Shown in pieces: positions 1 to 9,069 of a stretch of 64,000 nt of DNA. How positions within the stretch are numbered: position 1 is the first letter of the stretch; each line of letters opens with the position of its first letter. The position numbers and the translations under genes were made by a program. Source of the stretch: Thunnus maccoyii (Eukaryota > Chordata > Actinopteri > Scombriformes > Scombridae); assembly GCF_910596095.1 (NCBI RefSeq), contig NC_056548.1:10565151-10629150 (forward strand), in the 5' to 3' direction. Below the pieces are notes generated by a model that was given only the letters and a program-made list of their open reading frames with translations, was not told the DNA's origin and did not search any database.

Positions 1-41
1 CAAATGTCCACCACAGTGATACAAACTCATTAAGTGATTAA
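1..41 (-). pseudogene. Truncated J segment with broken RSS (J0)
   Basis: The first bases match the 5' end of the J segments (reverse strand G-TGG-ACA-TTT-G, residues W-T-F-G). An intact heptamer CACAGTG lies at 12-18 and the first 17-18 bases of the usual 23-bp spacer follow. After about position 36 the sequence departs from all other J flanks, and no ACAAAAACC nonamer is at the expected 42-50. The rest of J lies outside the window. A deletion has joined this J to the promoter side of the next V1. It probably cannot be a normal RAG substrate. Confidence 0.7.
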
Positions 42-145
42 AATATCTCTTCTCTTTTAATAACACACCAGAATTAATATTATATTGAATTGACAATATT
101 CTTCAGTCTGTTGAGAGCAGAGAAATCATTTCCATAGAGAGGAGG

Positions 146-191
146 CTTTGCATCGTCAGCTGATCCTCCAGTGAACTGAGAGGGTTTATAG
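146..191 (+). promoter_or_regulatory. V1-1 promoter: octamer-like and TATA-like boxes
   Basis: CTTTGCAT at 146-153 matches 7 of 8 bases of the Ig octamer ATTTGCAT. GTTTATAG, a TATA-like box, follows 30 bp later at 184-191, 65 bp before the leader ATG. A CAGCTG E-box lies between them. The block is nearly invariant before all twelve V1 genes. Promoter function is inferred from position and motif only. Confidence 0.5.
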
Positions 192-255
192 TCCTGTGAG
201 TTCAACACTGCAGGACTCAGATCTGTCAGTCAACACAGCAGAAAGCACAACCACC

Positions 256-714
256 ATGACTCTCATCACCATCCTCATCTGGACGCTGGCCTGCTGCTGT
301 TTTACAGGTTCATTCACTCAGCAACATTTCAAACATGATGTGTTTCCTTTTCTGTCATTTATTTCTGCTGATAAATGAAAGATTTGTTTCTGTCTGCAGG
401 ATGCAGCGGTCAGGTGACTGTGACTCAACCTCCAGTAGTGACATCTACTCCAGGATCCACTGTCACTCTCACCTGTAAAACCAGCCAGGCTGTTTATAGA
501 GATAGTAGTGGAGATTATATGCACTGGTATCAACAGAAATCTGGACAGACTACAAAACTCCTAATAAAATTTGCAAGCACACGTCATTCAGGAACACCAG
601 CTCGGTTTAGTGGCAGTGGAAGCAGCTCTGACTTCTCTTTGACCATCAGTGGAGTTCAGACTGAAGATGCAGCAGTTTATTACTGTCAGAGTGTCCATAG
701 TGGGCCGGTGTTCA
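256..714 (+). CDS. Ig light-chain V gene, V1 family (V1-1)
   Basis: Two-exon kappa-like V gene. Leader exon 256-307 (52 nt, phase 1) encodes a hydrophobic signal peptide, [18 protein letters not shown] 92-nt intron (GT at 308, AG at 398-399) is followed by V exon 400-714. The spliced product runs [12 protein letters not shown], with Cys23 in [44 protein letters not shown] with Cys104, and germline CDR3 start [12 protein letters not shown]1 is [13 protein letters not shown] and CDR2 region is KFASTRHS. The open frame, both canonical cysteines, Trp41 and an intact RSS suggest a functional germline V. It lies opposite in orientation to the J-C genes, so joining must be by inversion. Confidence 0.93.
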
Positions 715-742
715 CACAGTGATTTGTAGTCGTACAAAAACC
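715..742 (+). other. V1-1 RSS, 12-bp spacer
   Basis: Heptamer CACAGTG at 715-721, 12-bp spacer ATTTGTAGTCGT, nonamer ACAAAAACC at 734-742. Heptamer and nonamer are consensus. A 12-spacer on V with a 23-spacer on J is the kappa arrangement. Confidence 0.95.
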
Positions 743-2170
743 TCCCTCAGTCAGACTGCAGAGACACTGAGCTGTTACAGCAGGAACCGACTGCAGCTGC
801 TGAAGAGGAAGAGACTCTGACACAGACCACTGAACACAGAGCTGACAGTAACCTCACCAAGCACAAACTGTACCAATCACAAACAACATGTACACATGAA
901 TATATTGGCATATTTTATATTTTTAAATATCTTCCTTTTATTCCATGTCAAAAAGTGTGAAACTGACATTGAAACTAACCATCATGATGTTCATTTTCCA
1001 CATACAGTGATATCAGAAGTTGTGGGGAAAAAAAGAAGAAACTGAACATTTTCCACAATCTAGAAACTTAGACACACATCAACATGTTGTTTGTCACTTG
1101 AAAACATTATTCACTGGACATTCTCAGATATTTGCTGATTCACTGTCTTGTTGACTGATACAAACTCTCATATCTGTCAGTTAAAGACAAAGCAAGAGCC
1201 AATAGCCAGTTAGCTTAGCTTAGCATAACAACTGGAAACAGAGGGAAACAGCTAGCCTGGCTCTGTCTGAAGGCAAAAAAAATCTGCCCACCAGTACCTC
1301 TAAAGCTCATTAATTAACATGTTATATGTTGCCTGTTTAATCCCCCAAAAAACAAATTGAAAAAACAAGACAAGTTGTGGTTTAACAGGGGTTTATGTGA
1401 TGTTACCAGACAACCAGCAGAAACTTTGGCTTTTGTTAATATTAAACAAGCCAGATATTAATTAGTGAGCTTTAGAGGTTTTATAGGCAGATTTTGTTAC
1501 CTACAGACAAGCTAGCTGTTTCTCCCTATTTACATTTGTAATGCTAAGCTAACCAGGAGCCATAGCTCCATATTTATGTACAAATAAAAAAGTGGTATCG
1601 ATCTTCTCATCTACCTCTCGGCAAGAAATCAAATACCTGTATTTCCCAAGATGTCAAACTATTCCTTTGGGATTTTCTCTGTAAACATCAATCAACAACA
1701 TGTTGTTTACTCACATCTTGTCTCACAGGATGTAATCCAACATTTTCTAAAAATGTTCTTCTCTCATCTCATTGAAACTCATCCTCCTATTAACAGGGTT
1801 GTTAAAACATTATTTATGCTAACAGTATCATTTTATCAACACAAACAGCAGCCCAAACAGAACATTTAGTGGCTGTCTAAGATCCTGCACACCAAACAAT
1901 CAACTTCAACTTATTACTCAACTTTTCAGATAAATCAAATACCAAATATACAATATAACATACTTTAATTAGAGTAGAAACCTGTTAAGTGTGAAGGGAA
2001 AGAGTTGGTCACCTAAAACGCTGAGCAGGCCCTAAAGTGAGATAAAATGGGTTTAAATTCCTGCCTTTGTGCTAACAACAACAATAATAAAAATGATTGT
2101 GAAAACAGAGAAATCAAAATCAATCAAATGTTGGGTCAGATCATGCTGAGTTAAGTGTTCATCCAATGTG
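743..2170. other. V1-V2 spacer (type region for all units)
   Basis: No supported gene. It contains a conserved 3' flank of V1, an A-rich run near 1029, a fold-back repeat (annotated separately) and AT-rich sequence. Homologous spacers lie at 6851-8249, 12976-14374, 19112-20518, 25220-26642, 31386-33262 (with a LINE and a deletion), 36752-38141, 42859-43603 and 50653-51427 (both shortened by one shared deletion), 56118-57516 and 62242-63641. Short open frames here (for example 1651-1869) are not supported as genes. Confidence 0.7.
1196..1569. repeat. Fold-back (MITE-like) repeat, unit 1
   Basis: The left end (GCCAGTTAGCTTAGC, then GGAAACAGCTAGCC) is inverted at the right end (AGCTAGCTGTTTCTCCC, then GCTAAGCTAACCAGGAGCC), giving imperfect terminal inverted repeats of about 60 bp around a non-coding core. 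Weaker similarity may extend it to about 1140-1672. I recognise the sequence as a common teleost interspersed repeat but cannot name the family. Copies sit at the same place in other units, so it entered the ancestral cassette once. Confidence 0.6.
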
Positions 2171-2184
2171 CCAGCAGGTGGCGC
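2171..2184 (+). promoter_or_regulatory. CTCF-like site, unit 1
   Basis: CCAGCAGGTGGCGC matches the CTCF core CCASYAGRKGGCRS at all positions. It lies 274 bp before the V2-1 leader ATG and points with V transcription. Binding is untested. Confidence 0.55.
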
Positions 2185-2340
2185 CATACAACCTAAACAA
2201 CATAATAAAGACGATAAAGTCAATGTTTTCTGGATGAACTTTGAATTAGAATGATCCTCTGTAGAGGTTGATCTCTCACTCCTCCTCACCTCTGCTCTTT
2301 CTGTTTCACAACAACAGGTGTGTGTTTGCCTTCTTAAATG

Positions 2341-2350
2341 TATTTTGCAT
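2341..2350 (+). promoter_or_regulatory. V2-1 octamer-like promoter box
   Basis: TATTTTGCAT contains TTTTGCAT, a 7/8 match to the ATTTGCAT octamer, 95 bp before the leader ATG. It is invariant before every V2 gene that keeps its leader. No clear TATA box is seen. Confidence 0.4.
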
Positions 2351-2444
2351 GACTTTCATGCATCACTGCTCCTCAGAGTTTAAGTTCTTGTGTCACAGAG
2401 AGTCTGAACTGCTTTCATGCACTCACACTGAAAACTGCATCAGG

Positions 2445-2958
2445 ATGATGTCGCCAATAACTCTGCTGGTCATGTTGGGTTTTCTGAGTCAGGGTGAGAG
2501 ATTCTGAAAATGTTTGGTGCAAATCCAGTCTGTGTTCTCCCTTTTACTTTTGCTTAAATGTCTTTTCTATTTTTCTCTCCCATCACAACCTGAACTGCTT
2601 CTCCATTGGCTATTGGCTATAATATTTACTCTTTAAGATTTTTCATTTCTCATTTCAGAGTCTTCTGCCAACAATTTTCTGACTCAGACTGACAAATTCA
2701 AGTCTGTTAGTCTTGGAGGGACGGTGACCATCAGCGCCACAGGGAGTTCAAACATCGGTAGTGATCTCAGTTGGTACCTTCAGAAACCTGGACAAGCTCC
2801 CAAACTTCTTATATACAGCGCTTCAACTCTACAGTCAGGAACTCCATCTCGATTCAGTGGCAGTAGATCTGGTTCAGGTTACACCCTGACCATCAGTGGT
2901 GTTCAGGCTGAAGATGTTGGAGATTACTACTGTCTTGGTGCCCATGGTGGAGCGTTCA
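2445..2958 (+). CDS. Ig light-chain V gene, V2 family (V2-1), lacks Cys23
   Basis: Leader exon 2445-2493 (49 nt, phase 1) encodes [16 protein letters not shown]. Donor G|GTGAGAG, acceptor CATTTCAG, V exon 2659-2958. Mature protein: [22 protein letters not shown], then [67 protein letters not shown]3 start LGAHGGAF. Alanine (GCC) occupies the position aligned with the V1 Cys23, while Cys104 is kept, so the usual intradomain disulfide cannot form. The frame, splice sites and RSS are otherwise intact. The start could be either of two adjacent ATGs (2445 or 2448). An in-frame upstream extension from 2268 is judged to be untranslated sequence. Confidence 0.88.
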
Positions 2959-2986
2959 CACAGTGATTTATAGCCGTACAAAAACC
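2959..2986 (+). other. V2-1 RSS, 12-bp spacer
   Basis: CACAGTG, 12-bp spacer ATTTATAGCCGT, ACAAAAACC. Consensus heptamer and nonamer. Confidence 0.95.
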
Positions 2987-4190
2987 TCCTTCAGTTTGAC
3001 TGAAGTGAAAACGGCCTGCTGCAGCTGCAGAGGGTTGATGAAGAGACTGTGATGAGGATAACTGGTCGAGTGAACACAACACTGTGACTCTGACACACAA
3101 GAGTCATCAAGCACAACCACAATGAACCCAAATAAAACTGAAACAAACTGAAAGACATTTTCCAACCTGCAGTTTTTAAGTTAAATCTTCATCATTATTT
3201 CACATCATTTCAAGAACAGAGTTGTTGTAAGAATATATCCTCTGACAGCAACAAAATTCAACAATATTTCCACCAATAGTTTTACATTCAGCAGCAAAAA
3301 ACAATCTACTGTAACAGTTTCATCTAAAAAAAGTTTTTGATTCAGAAATGATAAATATGTTATACTTTATATTTCATATTATATTGTTACACATACTATA
3401 AAATAATGAATAGAAACCTGACTAGATGTTGAAGTGAAGCATGTTGGAAAGATTAGGTATAATACTGGCATGAATATGCATTTCTCATGAATAATATATC
3501 ACAAAATACACACAAAGATAGTGATTTACTATAATATTCAGTTTTATTTTATTGGTTACATGTTTGAATGATTAAAAAATGGTTATATTGAAACATAATG
3601 GCAATGCATCAGAATATGAGTAAGATTAGTGAGAGAAAACTGAATACACATCTAGATAGAGTCATGATTTTGCACAAATAGTTGAACAGAGTAGATCTGT
3701 AGCCTCATCAATATCTCTGAACTACAACACACCTACTGGAGAAGAAAGAGGGAGGAATACATCTTCACTCAGCTACATAGATTCAATTCTTTTCTTGTAT
3801 TTTTTGTAATAGAGAAACGTCTTTCGACACCAAATCATGTTTTTTTTTTCACATTTACTCTCAGTAGAAGAGCTCTGACAAATGTTGACTGATCAAATAT
3901 TTCAGTCATGATTTTTTCAACACTGAAAATCTAATTCCAAAATATATTTTCCAAGTTTTTTAATCATGATATAAATTTGTATTTAAAAAAAACCCATTCT
4001 TGTTACTACATTATTCTCCTTCCATTACCAGTTAAAATGTTGTTAATTAACTTTGTCACTTAAGTCCGAAACTTTTCAATTTCCACAGAGAGGAGAATCA
4101 GTTAAAGTTGTAAAACCTTTTCATTTCTTATCACTCTTCATAAGATAAAAGAACAAAATATTTATAATGTTTTCTTTCATCAGTGCAAGC
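2987..4190. other. V2-C spacer (type region for all units)
   Basis: AT-rich, no supported gene. It holds the V2 3' flank and a relict of a C-II-type 3' flank (annotated separately). Homologous spacers: 9070-10272, 15192-16390, 21338-22535, 27459-28662, 38961-40158, 52244-53447, 58337-59538. In unit 6 (33594-34155) it changes abruptly at about 33765 into C-II flank. In unit 8 it is cut at about 44611. Confidence 0.7.
3440..3730 (-). pseudogene. Relict C-II-type 3' flank beside C-I, unit 1
   Basis: This block aligns by eye with the 3' flank of the C-II exon at about 34080-34390, including AGATCTGTAGC (3693 here, 34359 there), the surrounding GAACAGAG...TCATCAA context, and a CAGTTTTATT run that reads as AATAAA on the minus strand (3543-3548 here, 34156-34161 there). 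No C-II exon lies behind it; C-I follows instead. The same block is in the other C-I units (AGATCTGTAGCC at 9777, 15897, 22043, 28164, 39664, 52950 and 59043). I infer a lost C-II-type exon. Confidence 0.5.
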
Positions 4191-4196
4191 TTTATT
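4191..4196 (-). promoter_or_regulatory. C1 polyadenylation signal
   Basis: AATAAA on the minus strand (context GCTAATAAAGCTTGC), 214 nt after the C1 stop codon. Conserved after every C-I exon. Confidence 0.7.
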
Positions 4197-4410
4197 AGCA
4201 AAAACATCAATCATCAACAGGACAGTTATTAAGCACACTCACATCTAGCTGCTGAGCTACACACATTACTCTCTAAGTTGTTGTTGTTCTCTGTCACACA
4301 AAGCTTCAGTTTACTCTACAGACATTAAAACTCATATTGATCAGATGAGCAGGTGTGTTCCTCCTGCTCCCCCCAGACACAGCTCCTGTCCTGGGCTTCA
4401 GCCAGCCCCT

Positions 4411-4730
4411 CTAGCCCTTACACTGGCTCCTGTGGAGGGACTGGGTCTGGCTGTGGTCCTGATGGAGGACCTTGCAGGAGTACAGCTCTCCTTCCATCCA
4501 GCGCTCCTGGCTCAGGCTCAGGATGCTGCTGCTGCTGTAGCGTCCGCTCTTCTCCTCCTCTGAGCTGCTCAGGACCCCCTCTGTCACCTCTCTACCGTCC
4601 ACCTCCCAGCTCACCACGGCTCCCTGAGGAGAGTAGCCGGTCAGCAGGCAGGCCAGCGTGGCCGAGCCCCCAGAGAGCTGCTGAGAGGAGGGGGGAAGCA
4701 GAGAGACTGAGGGCCTGACCGTGGGGCCAG
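4411..4730 (-). CDS. Ig light-chain constant exon, isotype C-I (C1)
   Basis: A single C1-set Ig domain exon of 320 nt, phase 1 at its 5' end, with acceptor CTCCCCTCCAG just 5' of 4730. Spliced to J it reads N-S-GPTVRPSVSLLPPSSQQL, then the domain cysteines in ATLACLLTGYSPQG and LYSCKVLHQDHSQTQS, with VVSWEVDG between them. The C-terminal SQCKG supplies the cysteine expected to pair with the heavy chain. About 106 residues, normal for an IgL constant domain. The cassette's J lies 915 nt upstream on the same strand. It belongs to the kappa-like teleost IgL group; I do not assign L1 or L3 because I could not compare it. The protein equals C5 and C9. Confidence 0.94.
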
Positions 4731-5645
4731 CTGGAGGGGAGAGCAGAGACACACAAGGAGCAGATTAACTTCTACTGTAGGACAGACAGCTGAGTTATGA
4801 TACATGACAGAGGTTAACAATGCTGTGGATTAACTGTGTGTGTGACACTGTGATCAGACAGAGGAGAGGCAGTGAGAAATAGGAGGAAATGAGGGTTTTG
4901 TTAAAAAAGCTAAATGGTGTTTGAACTTGTAATTTTGACATTTAAAGCAATGAATCTATTGTGGCAAATCATCATAAATCACTAAGAATCAGACAATATA
5001 CAACATGAGGCAGGTGTAAATGTAACGATTTTTTAAAATGAATGAACGATAAATGAAATCTTCATATCTGCTTTATAATGTTTAATGATTTTGTTGATGA
5101 GTTTATATAAAACTTAAGAGGTGAAACACTAATGTGTGATTACAGTTAAAGACTTTGTCATCTGTCTGTTTCACTTCCTTTTCTCAACATCAAACTAACC
5201 AACTGTGAACACAAACTACAGCAAAACTGGATCTAAATATAAACTCATTTATTTGTTTTACAGAAACCAACATTATATTTTAAATCTAAAAATTGTTTGA
5301 ATGTTAAAAAATAATGAATAAAGTTAAATTTATTGTTTGGTTGTTAAAATGTTTGTCAGAGAAATTTTACAACGACATTTTGTGAAACAAACAATTGACT
5401 AAAAGTAAAATATATGAAAATTAGATTTTTTTTTTGCAAATATGTCATCATAACACCATCTACAATAATAAACAATTAATAATATCTGCACAAAGTTTTC
5501 TCCAAACTTCAGCTGAGCTTAATGCAAAGTGAAAAATACCCATAATATATAAATTACCCAAAATTAACACTAGTTTTATCACGTTCTGGTGCAAAACTCA
5601 GTATAATATATTATGTTGTAGAAATGAGAAATCTCTGGTACTTAC
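4731..5645 (-). other. J-C intron, unit 1
   Basis: A 915-nt intron from the J donor GTAAGT to the C acceptor. It holds the ETS-IRF motif at 5169-5178, T-rich runs and AT-rich sequence, with no supported gene. Equivalent introns: 10813-11737, 16931-17856, 23076-24001, 29203-30119, 34758-35537 (C-II), 40699-41604, 48711-49477 (C-II), 53988-54903 and 60079-61003. Confidence 0.8.
5169..5178 (-). promoter_or_regulatory. ETS-IRF composite motif in J-C intron, unit 1
   Basis: The minus strand reads GAAAAGGAAGTGAAACAGA, containing GGAAGTGAAA, an exact match to the PU.1/IRF4 composite GGAANNGAAA used by mammalian kappa 3' and lambda enhancers. A CAGATG E-box is 6 bp away on the 3' side of the motif and a CAGTTG E-box lies on the other side. 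Candidate intronic enhancer core; function inferred. Confidence 0.55.
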
Positions 5646-5683
5646 AGTTAATGATGAGTTTGGTTCCTCCACCAAAAGTCCAC
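5646..5683 (-). CDS. Ig light-chain J segment (J1)
   Basis: 38 nt encoding [12 protein letters not shown], one base before the first codon and one after the last, ending at donor GTAAGT. It carries the J hallmark FGxG and splices in phase to C-I. Confidence 0.93.
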
Positions 5684-5722
5684 CACAGTGATACAAACTC
5701 ATTAAGTGGCCGTACAAAAACC
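5684..5722 (-). other. J1 RSS, 23-bp spacer
   Basis: On the minus strand: GGTTTTTGT nonamer, 23-bp spacer, CACTGTG heptamer next to J. The spacer is identical in all ten complete J segments. Confidence 0.95.
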
Positions 5723-6250
5723 TCCTGCACTGTGAACAAGCATCTATCCACTGAAAAGTCACTTTATTTTCTGCTAAAACTGGATAATTAACATTTTATC
5801 AAATGTATAAAATGTTTTCATTGATTTGGTTTTAAATTCCTTCATGAATCAAAATATTTTACATAATTTTTATGAAATTTTGTACAAGTGACAACAAAAC
5901 AGGTTGATTTGCCCTGTAACAAATTCAGATTGTAAACATGTTACATATTTGAGACAATGTTAAATAAACACAACATTTCTAAATAATCATAAATATAATT
6001 AATCATAAATTACAGAATGAGTATATAGTGTATTTGTGAAACCTTGTATGTAAAACAAATTACATAAATAGATACCAACCACTCCCATTGAAACAAATGT
6101 TGTAAATCCTCAAATTTGTTTCCAAAAGAAGTTATTTTATTCCATTAAGATCATAGATGGTGTAAATCCAAACAGTATTTCTCCTGATTTTGTGTCCCAC
6201 GTTGCCTTCAGTCTGTTGAGAGCAGAGAAATCATTTCCATAGAGAGGAGG
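5723..6250. other. J-V1 spacer (type region for all units)
   Basis: AT-rich with no supported gene. Equivalents: 11815-12378, 17934-18511, 24079-24613 (strongly diverged), 30197-30785, 35615-36142, 41682-42249, 49555-50077, 54981-55508 and 61081-61644. Several carry an ATAAT-type microsatellite at one fixed place. Confidence 0.7.
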
Positions 6251-6296
6251 CTTTGCATCGTCAGCTGATCCTCCAGTGAACTGAGAAGGTTTATAG
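6251..6296 (+). promoter_or_regulatory. V1-2 promoter boxes
   Basis: CTTTGCAT at 6251-6258 and GTTTATAG at 6289-6296, same spacing as V1-1. Confidence 0.5.
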
Positions 6297-6360
6297 TCCT
6301 GTGAGTTCAACACTGCAGGACTCAGATCTGTCAGTCAACACAGCAGAAAGCACAACCACC

Positions 6361-6822
6361 ATGACTCTCATCACCATCCTCATTTGGACGCTGGCCTGCT
6401 GCTGTTTTACAGGTTCATTCACTCAGCAACATTTCAAACATGATGTGTTTCCTTTTCTGTCATTAATTTCTGCTGATAAATGAAAGATTTGTTTCTGTCT
6501 GCAGGATGCAGCGGTCAGGTGACTGTGACTCAACCTCCAGTAGTGACATTTACTCCAGGATCCACTGTCACTCTGACCTGTAAAACCAGCCAGGCTGTTT
6601 TTAGATATAGTGATGGAGATGATGCTATGTTCTGGTATCAACAGAAATCTGGACAGACTCCAAAACTCCTAATAAAATATGCAAGCACACTTGAATCAGG
6701 AACACAAGCTCGGTTTAGTGGCAGTGGAAGCAGGTCTGACTTCTCTTTGACCATCAGTGGAGTTCAGACTGAAGATGCAGCAGTTTACTACTGTCAGAGT
6801 TACCACGGTGGTACAGTGTTCA
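6361..6822 (+). CDS. Ig light-chain V gene, V1 family (V1-2)
   Basis: Leader 6361-6412, V exon 6505-6822. CDR1 is [17 protein letters not shown]2 region [11 protein letters not shown]3 start [11 protein letters not shown]3 has TQARF where the other copies have TPARF or IPARF. Both canonical cysteines and the RSS are intact. Its positional duplicate is V1-11, which matches through CDR2 but has a different FR3 and a longer CDR3 end, so one of the two has been overwritten at its 3' half. Confidence 0.92.
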
Positions 6823-6850
6823 CACAGTGATTTGTAGTCGTACAAAAACC
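6823..6850 (+). other. V1-2 RSS, 12-bp spacer
   Basis: CACAGTG, ATTTGTAGTCGT, ACAAAAACC. Confidence 0.95.
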
Positions 6851-7277
6851 TCCCTCAGTCAGACTGCAGAGACACTGAGCTGTTACAGCAGGAACCGACT
6901 GCAGCTGCTGAAGAGGAAGAGACTCTGACACAGACCACTGAACACAGAGCTGACAGTAACCTCACCATGCACAAACTGTACCAATCACAAACAACATGTA
7001 CACATGAATATATTGGCATGTTTTATATTTTTAAATATCTTCCTTTTATTCCATGTCAAAAAGTGTGAAACTGACATTGAAACTAACCATCATGATGTTC
7101 ATTTTCCACATACAGTGATATCAGAAGTTGTGAAAAAAAAAAAAAAAAACGGAACATTTTCCACAATCTAGAAACTTAGACACACATCCACATGTTGTTT
7201 GTCACTCAGATATTTGCTGATTCACTGTCTTGTTGACTGATACAAACTCTCATATCTGTCAGTTAAAGACAAAGCAA

Positions 7278-7650
7278 GAGCCAGTAGCCAGTTAGCTTAG
7301 CTTAGCATAACAACTGGAAACAGAAGGAAACAGCTAGCCTGGCTCTGTCTGAAGGCAACAAAATCGGCCCACCAGTACCTCTAAAGCTCATTAATTAACA
7401 TGTTATATGTTGCCTGTTTAATCCCCCAAAAAACAAATTGAAAAAACAAGACAAATTGTGGTTTAACAGGGGTTTATGTGATGTTGCCAGACAACCAGCA
7501 GAAACTTTGGCTTTTGTTAATATTAAACAAGCCAGATATTAATTAGTTAGCTTTAGAGGTTTTATAGGCAGATTTTGTTACCTACAGACAAGCTAGCTGT
7601 TTCACCCTATTTACATTTGTAATGCTAAGCTAACCAGGAGCCATAGCTCC
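7278..7650. repeat. Fold-back repeat, unit 2
   Basis: Full-length copy of the element at 1196-1569. Confidence 0.6.
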
Positions 7651-8249
7651 ATATTTATGTACAAATAAAAAAGTGGTGTCGATCTTCTCATCTATCTCTA
7701 GAAGAAATCAAATAACTGTATTTCCCAAGATGTCAAACTATTCCTTTGGGATTTTTTCTGTAAACATCAATCAACAACATGTTGTTTACTCACATCTTGT
7801 CTCACAGGATGTAGTCCAACATTTTCTAATAATGTTCTTCTCTTATCTCATTGAAACTCATCCTCCTATTAACAGGGTTGTTAAAACATTATTTATGCTA
7901 ACAGTATCATTTTATTAACACAAACAGCAGCCCAAACAGAACATTTAGTGGCTGTCTAAGATCCTGCACACCAAACAATCAACTTCAACTTATTACTCAA
8001 CTTTTCAGATAAATCAAATACCAAATATACAATATAACATAATTTAATTAGAGTAGAAACCTGTTAAGTGTGAAGGGAAAGAGTTGGTCACCTAAAACGC
8101 TGAGCAGGCCCTAAAGTGAGATAAAATGGGTTTAAATTCCTGCCTTTGTGCTAACAACAACAATAAAAAAAATGATTGTGAAAACGGAGAAATTAAAATC
8201 AATCAAATGTTGGGTCAGATCATGCTGAGTTAAGTGTTTATCCAATCTG

Positions 8250-8263
8250 CCAGCAGGTGGCGC
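8250..8263 (+). promoter_or_regulatory. CTCF-like site, unit 2
   Basis: CCAGCAGGTGGCGC, exact core match, 274 bp before the V2-2 leader. Confidence 0.55.
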
Positions 8264-8419
8264 CATACAACCTAAACAACATAATAAAGAGGATAAAGTC
8301 AATGTTTTCTGGATGAACTTTGAATTAGAATGATCCTCTGTAGAGGTTGATCTCTCACTCCTCCTCACCTCTGCTCTTTCTGTTTCACAACAACAGGTGT
8401 GTGTTTGCCTTCTTAAATG

Positions 8420-8429
8420 TATTTTGCAT
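8420..8429 (+). promoter_or_regulatory. V2-2 octamer-like box
   Basis: TATTTTGCAT, 95 bp before the leader ATG. Confidence 0.4.
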
Positions 8430-8523
8430 GATTTTCATGCATCACTGCTCCTCAGAGTTTAAGTTCTTGTGTCACAGAGAGTCTGAACTGTTTTCATGCA
8501 CTCACACTGAAAACTGCATCAGG

Positions 8524-9041
8524 ATGATGTCGCCAATAACTCTGCTGGTCATGTTGGGTTTTCTGAGTCAGGGTGAGAGATTCTGAAAATGTTTTGGTGC
8601 AAATCCAGTCTGTGTTCTCCCTTTTACTTTTGCTTAAATGTCTTTTCTATTTTTCTCTCCCATCACAACCTGAACTGCTTCTCCATTGGCTATTGGCTAT
8701 AATATTTACTCTTTAAGATTTTTCATTTCTCATTTCAGAGTCTTCTGCCAACAAATTTCTGACTCAGACTGACAAATTCAAGTCTGTTAGTCTTGGAGGG
8801 ACGGTGACCATCAGCGCCACAGGGAGTTCAGATATTGGTGCTGATCTCAGTTGGTACCTTCAGAAACCTGGACAAGCTACCAAACTTCTTATATACAAAG
8901 CATCAACTCTAAACTCAGGAACTCCATCTCGATTCAGTGGCAGTAGATCTGGTTCTGGCTACACTCTGACCATCAGTGGTGTTCAGGCTGAAGATGTTGG
9001 AGATTACTACTGTCTGGGCTACCATGGTAGTGGAGTGTTCA
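8524..9041 (+). CDS. Ig light-chain V gene, V2 family (V2-2), lacks Cys23
   Basis: Leader 8524-8572, V exon 8739-9041. FR1 reads [12 protein letters not shown]1 is [13 protein letters not shown]2 region [10 protein letters not shown]3 [12 protein letters not shown]3 start [15 protein letters not shown] replaces TISC as in all V2 copies. Otherwise open with intact splice sites. It differs from its positional duplicate V2-10 at many sites although the flanking kilobases match closely. Confidence 0.88.
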
Positions 9042-9069
9042 CACAGTGATTTAGAGTCGTACAAAAACC
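9042..9069 (+). other. V2-2 RSS, 12-bp spacer
   Basis: CACAGTG, ATTTAGAGTCGT, ACAAAAACC. Confidence 0.95.

Noticed and set aside
318-533. Minus-strand open frame across V1 leader intron and FR1, repeated in most units
   Set aside because: Shadow frame of the V1 gene with no recognisable feature.
1651-1869. Short plus-strand frame MSNYSFGIFS in each V1-V2 spacer
   Set aside because: Overlaps the edge of the fold-back repeat, varies freely at its end, and has no family resemblance.
2053-2289. Minus-strand 78-codon frame over the CTCF-like site
   Set aside because: It overlaps V2 promoter sequence, varies between copies and is lost in units 7 and 8; no domain.
2268-2507. Open frame starting upstream of and reading into the V2 leader
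   Set aside because: It contains the octamer-like box and lacks signal-peptide character at its start; [16 protein letters not shown] at 2445 is a normal leader.
4353-4718. 121-codon plus-strand open frame (MCSSCSPQ...) opposite each C-I exon
   Set aside because: It is the antisense of a GC-rich, serine-rich constant exon; its repetition only reflects the C copies and it has no domain or promoter.
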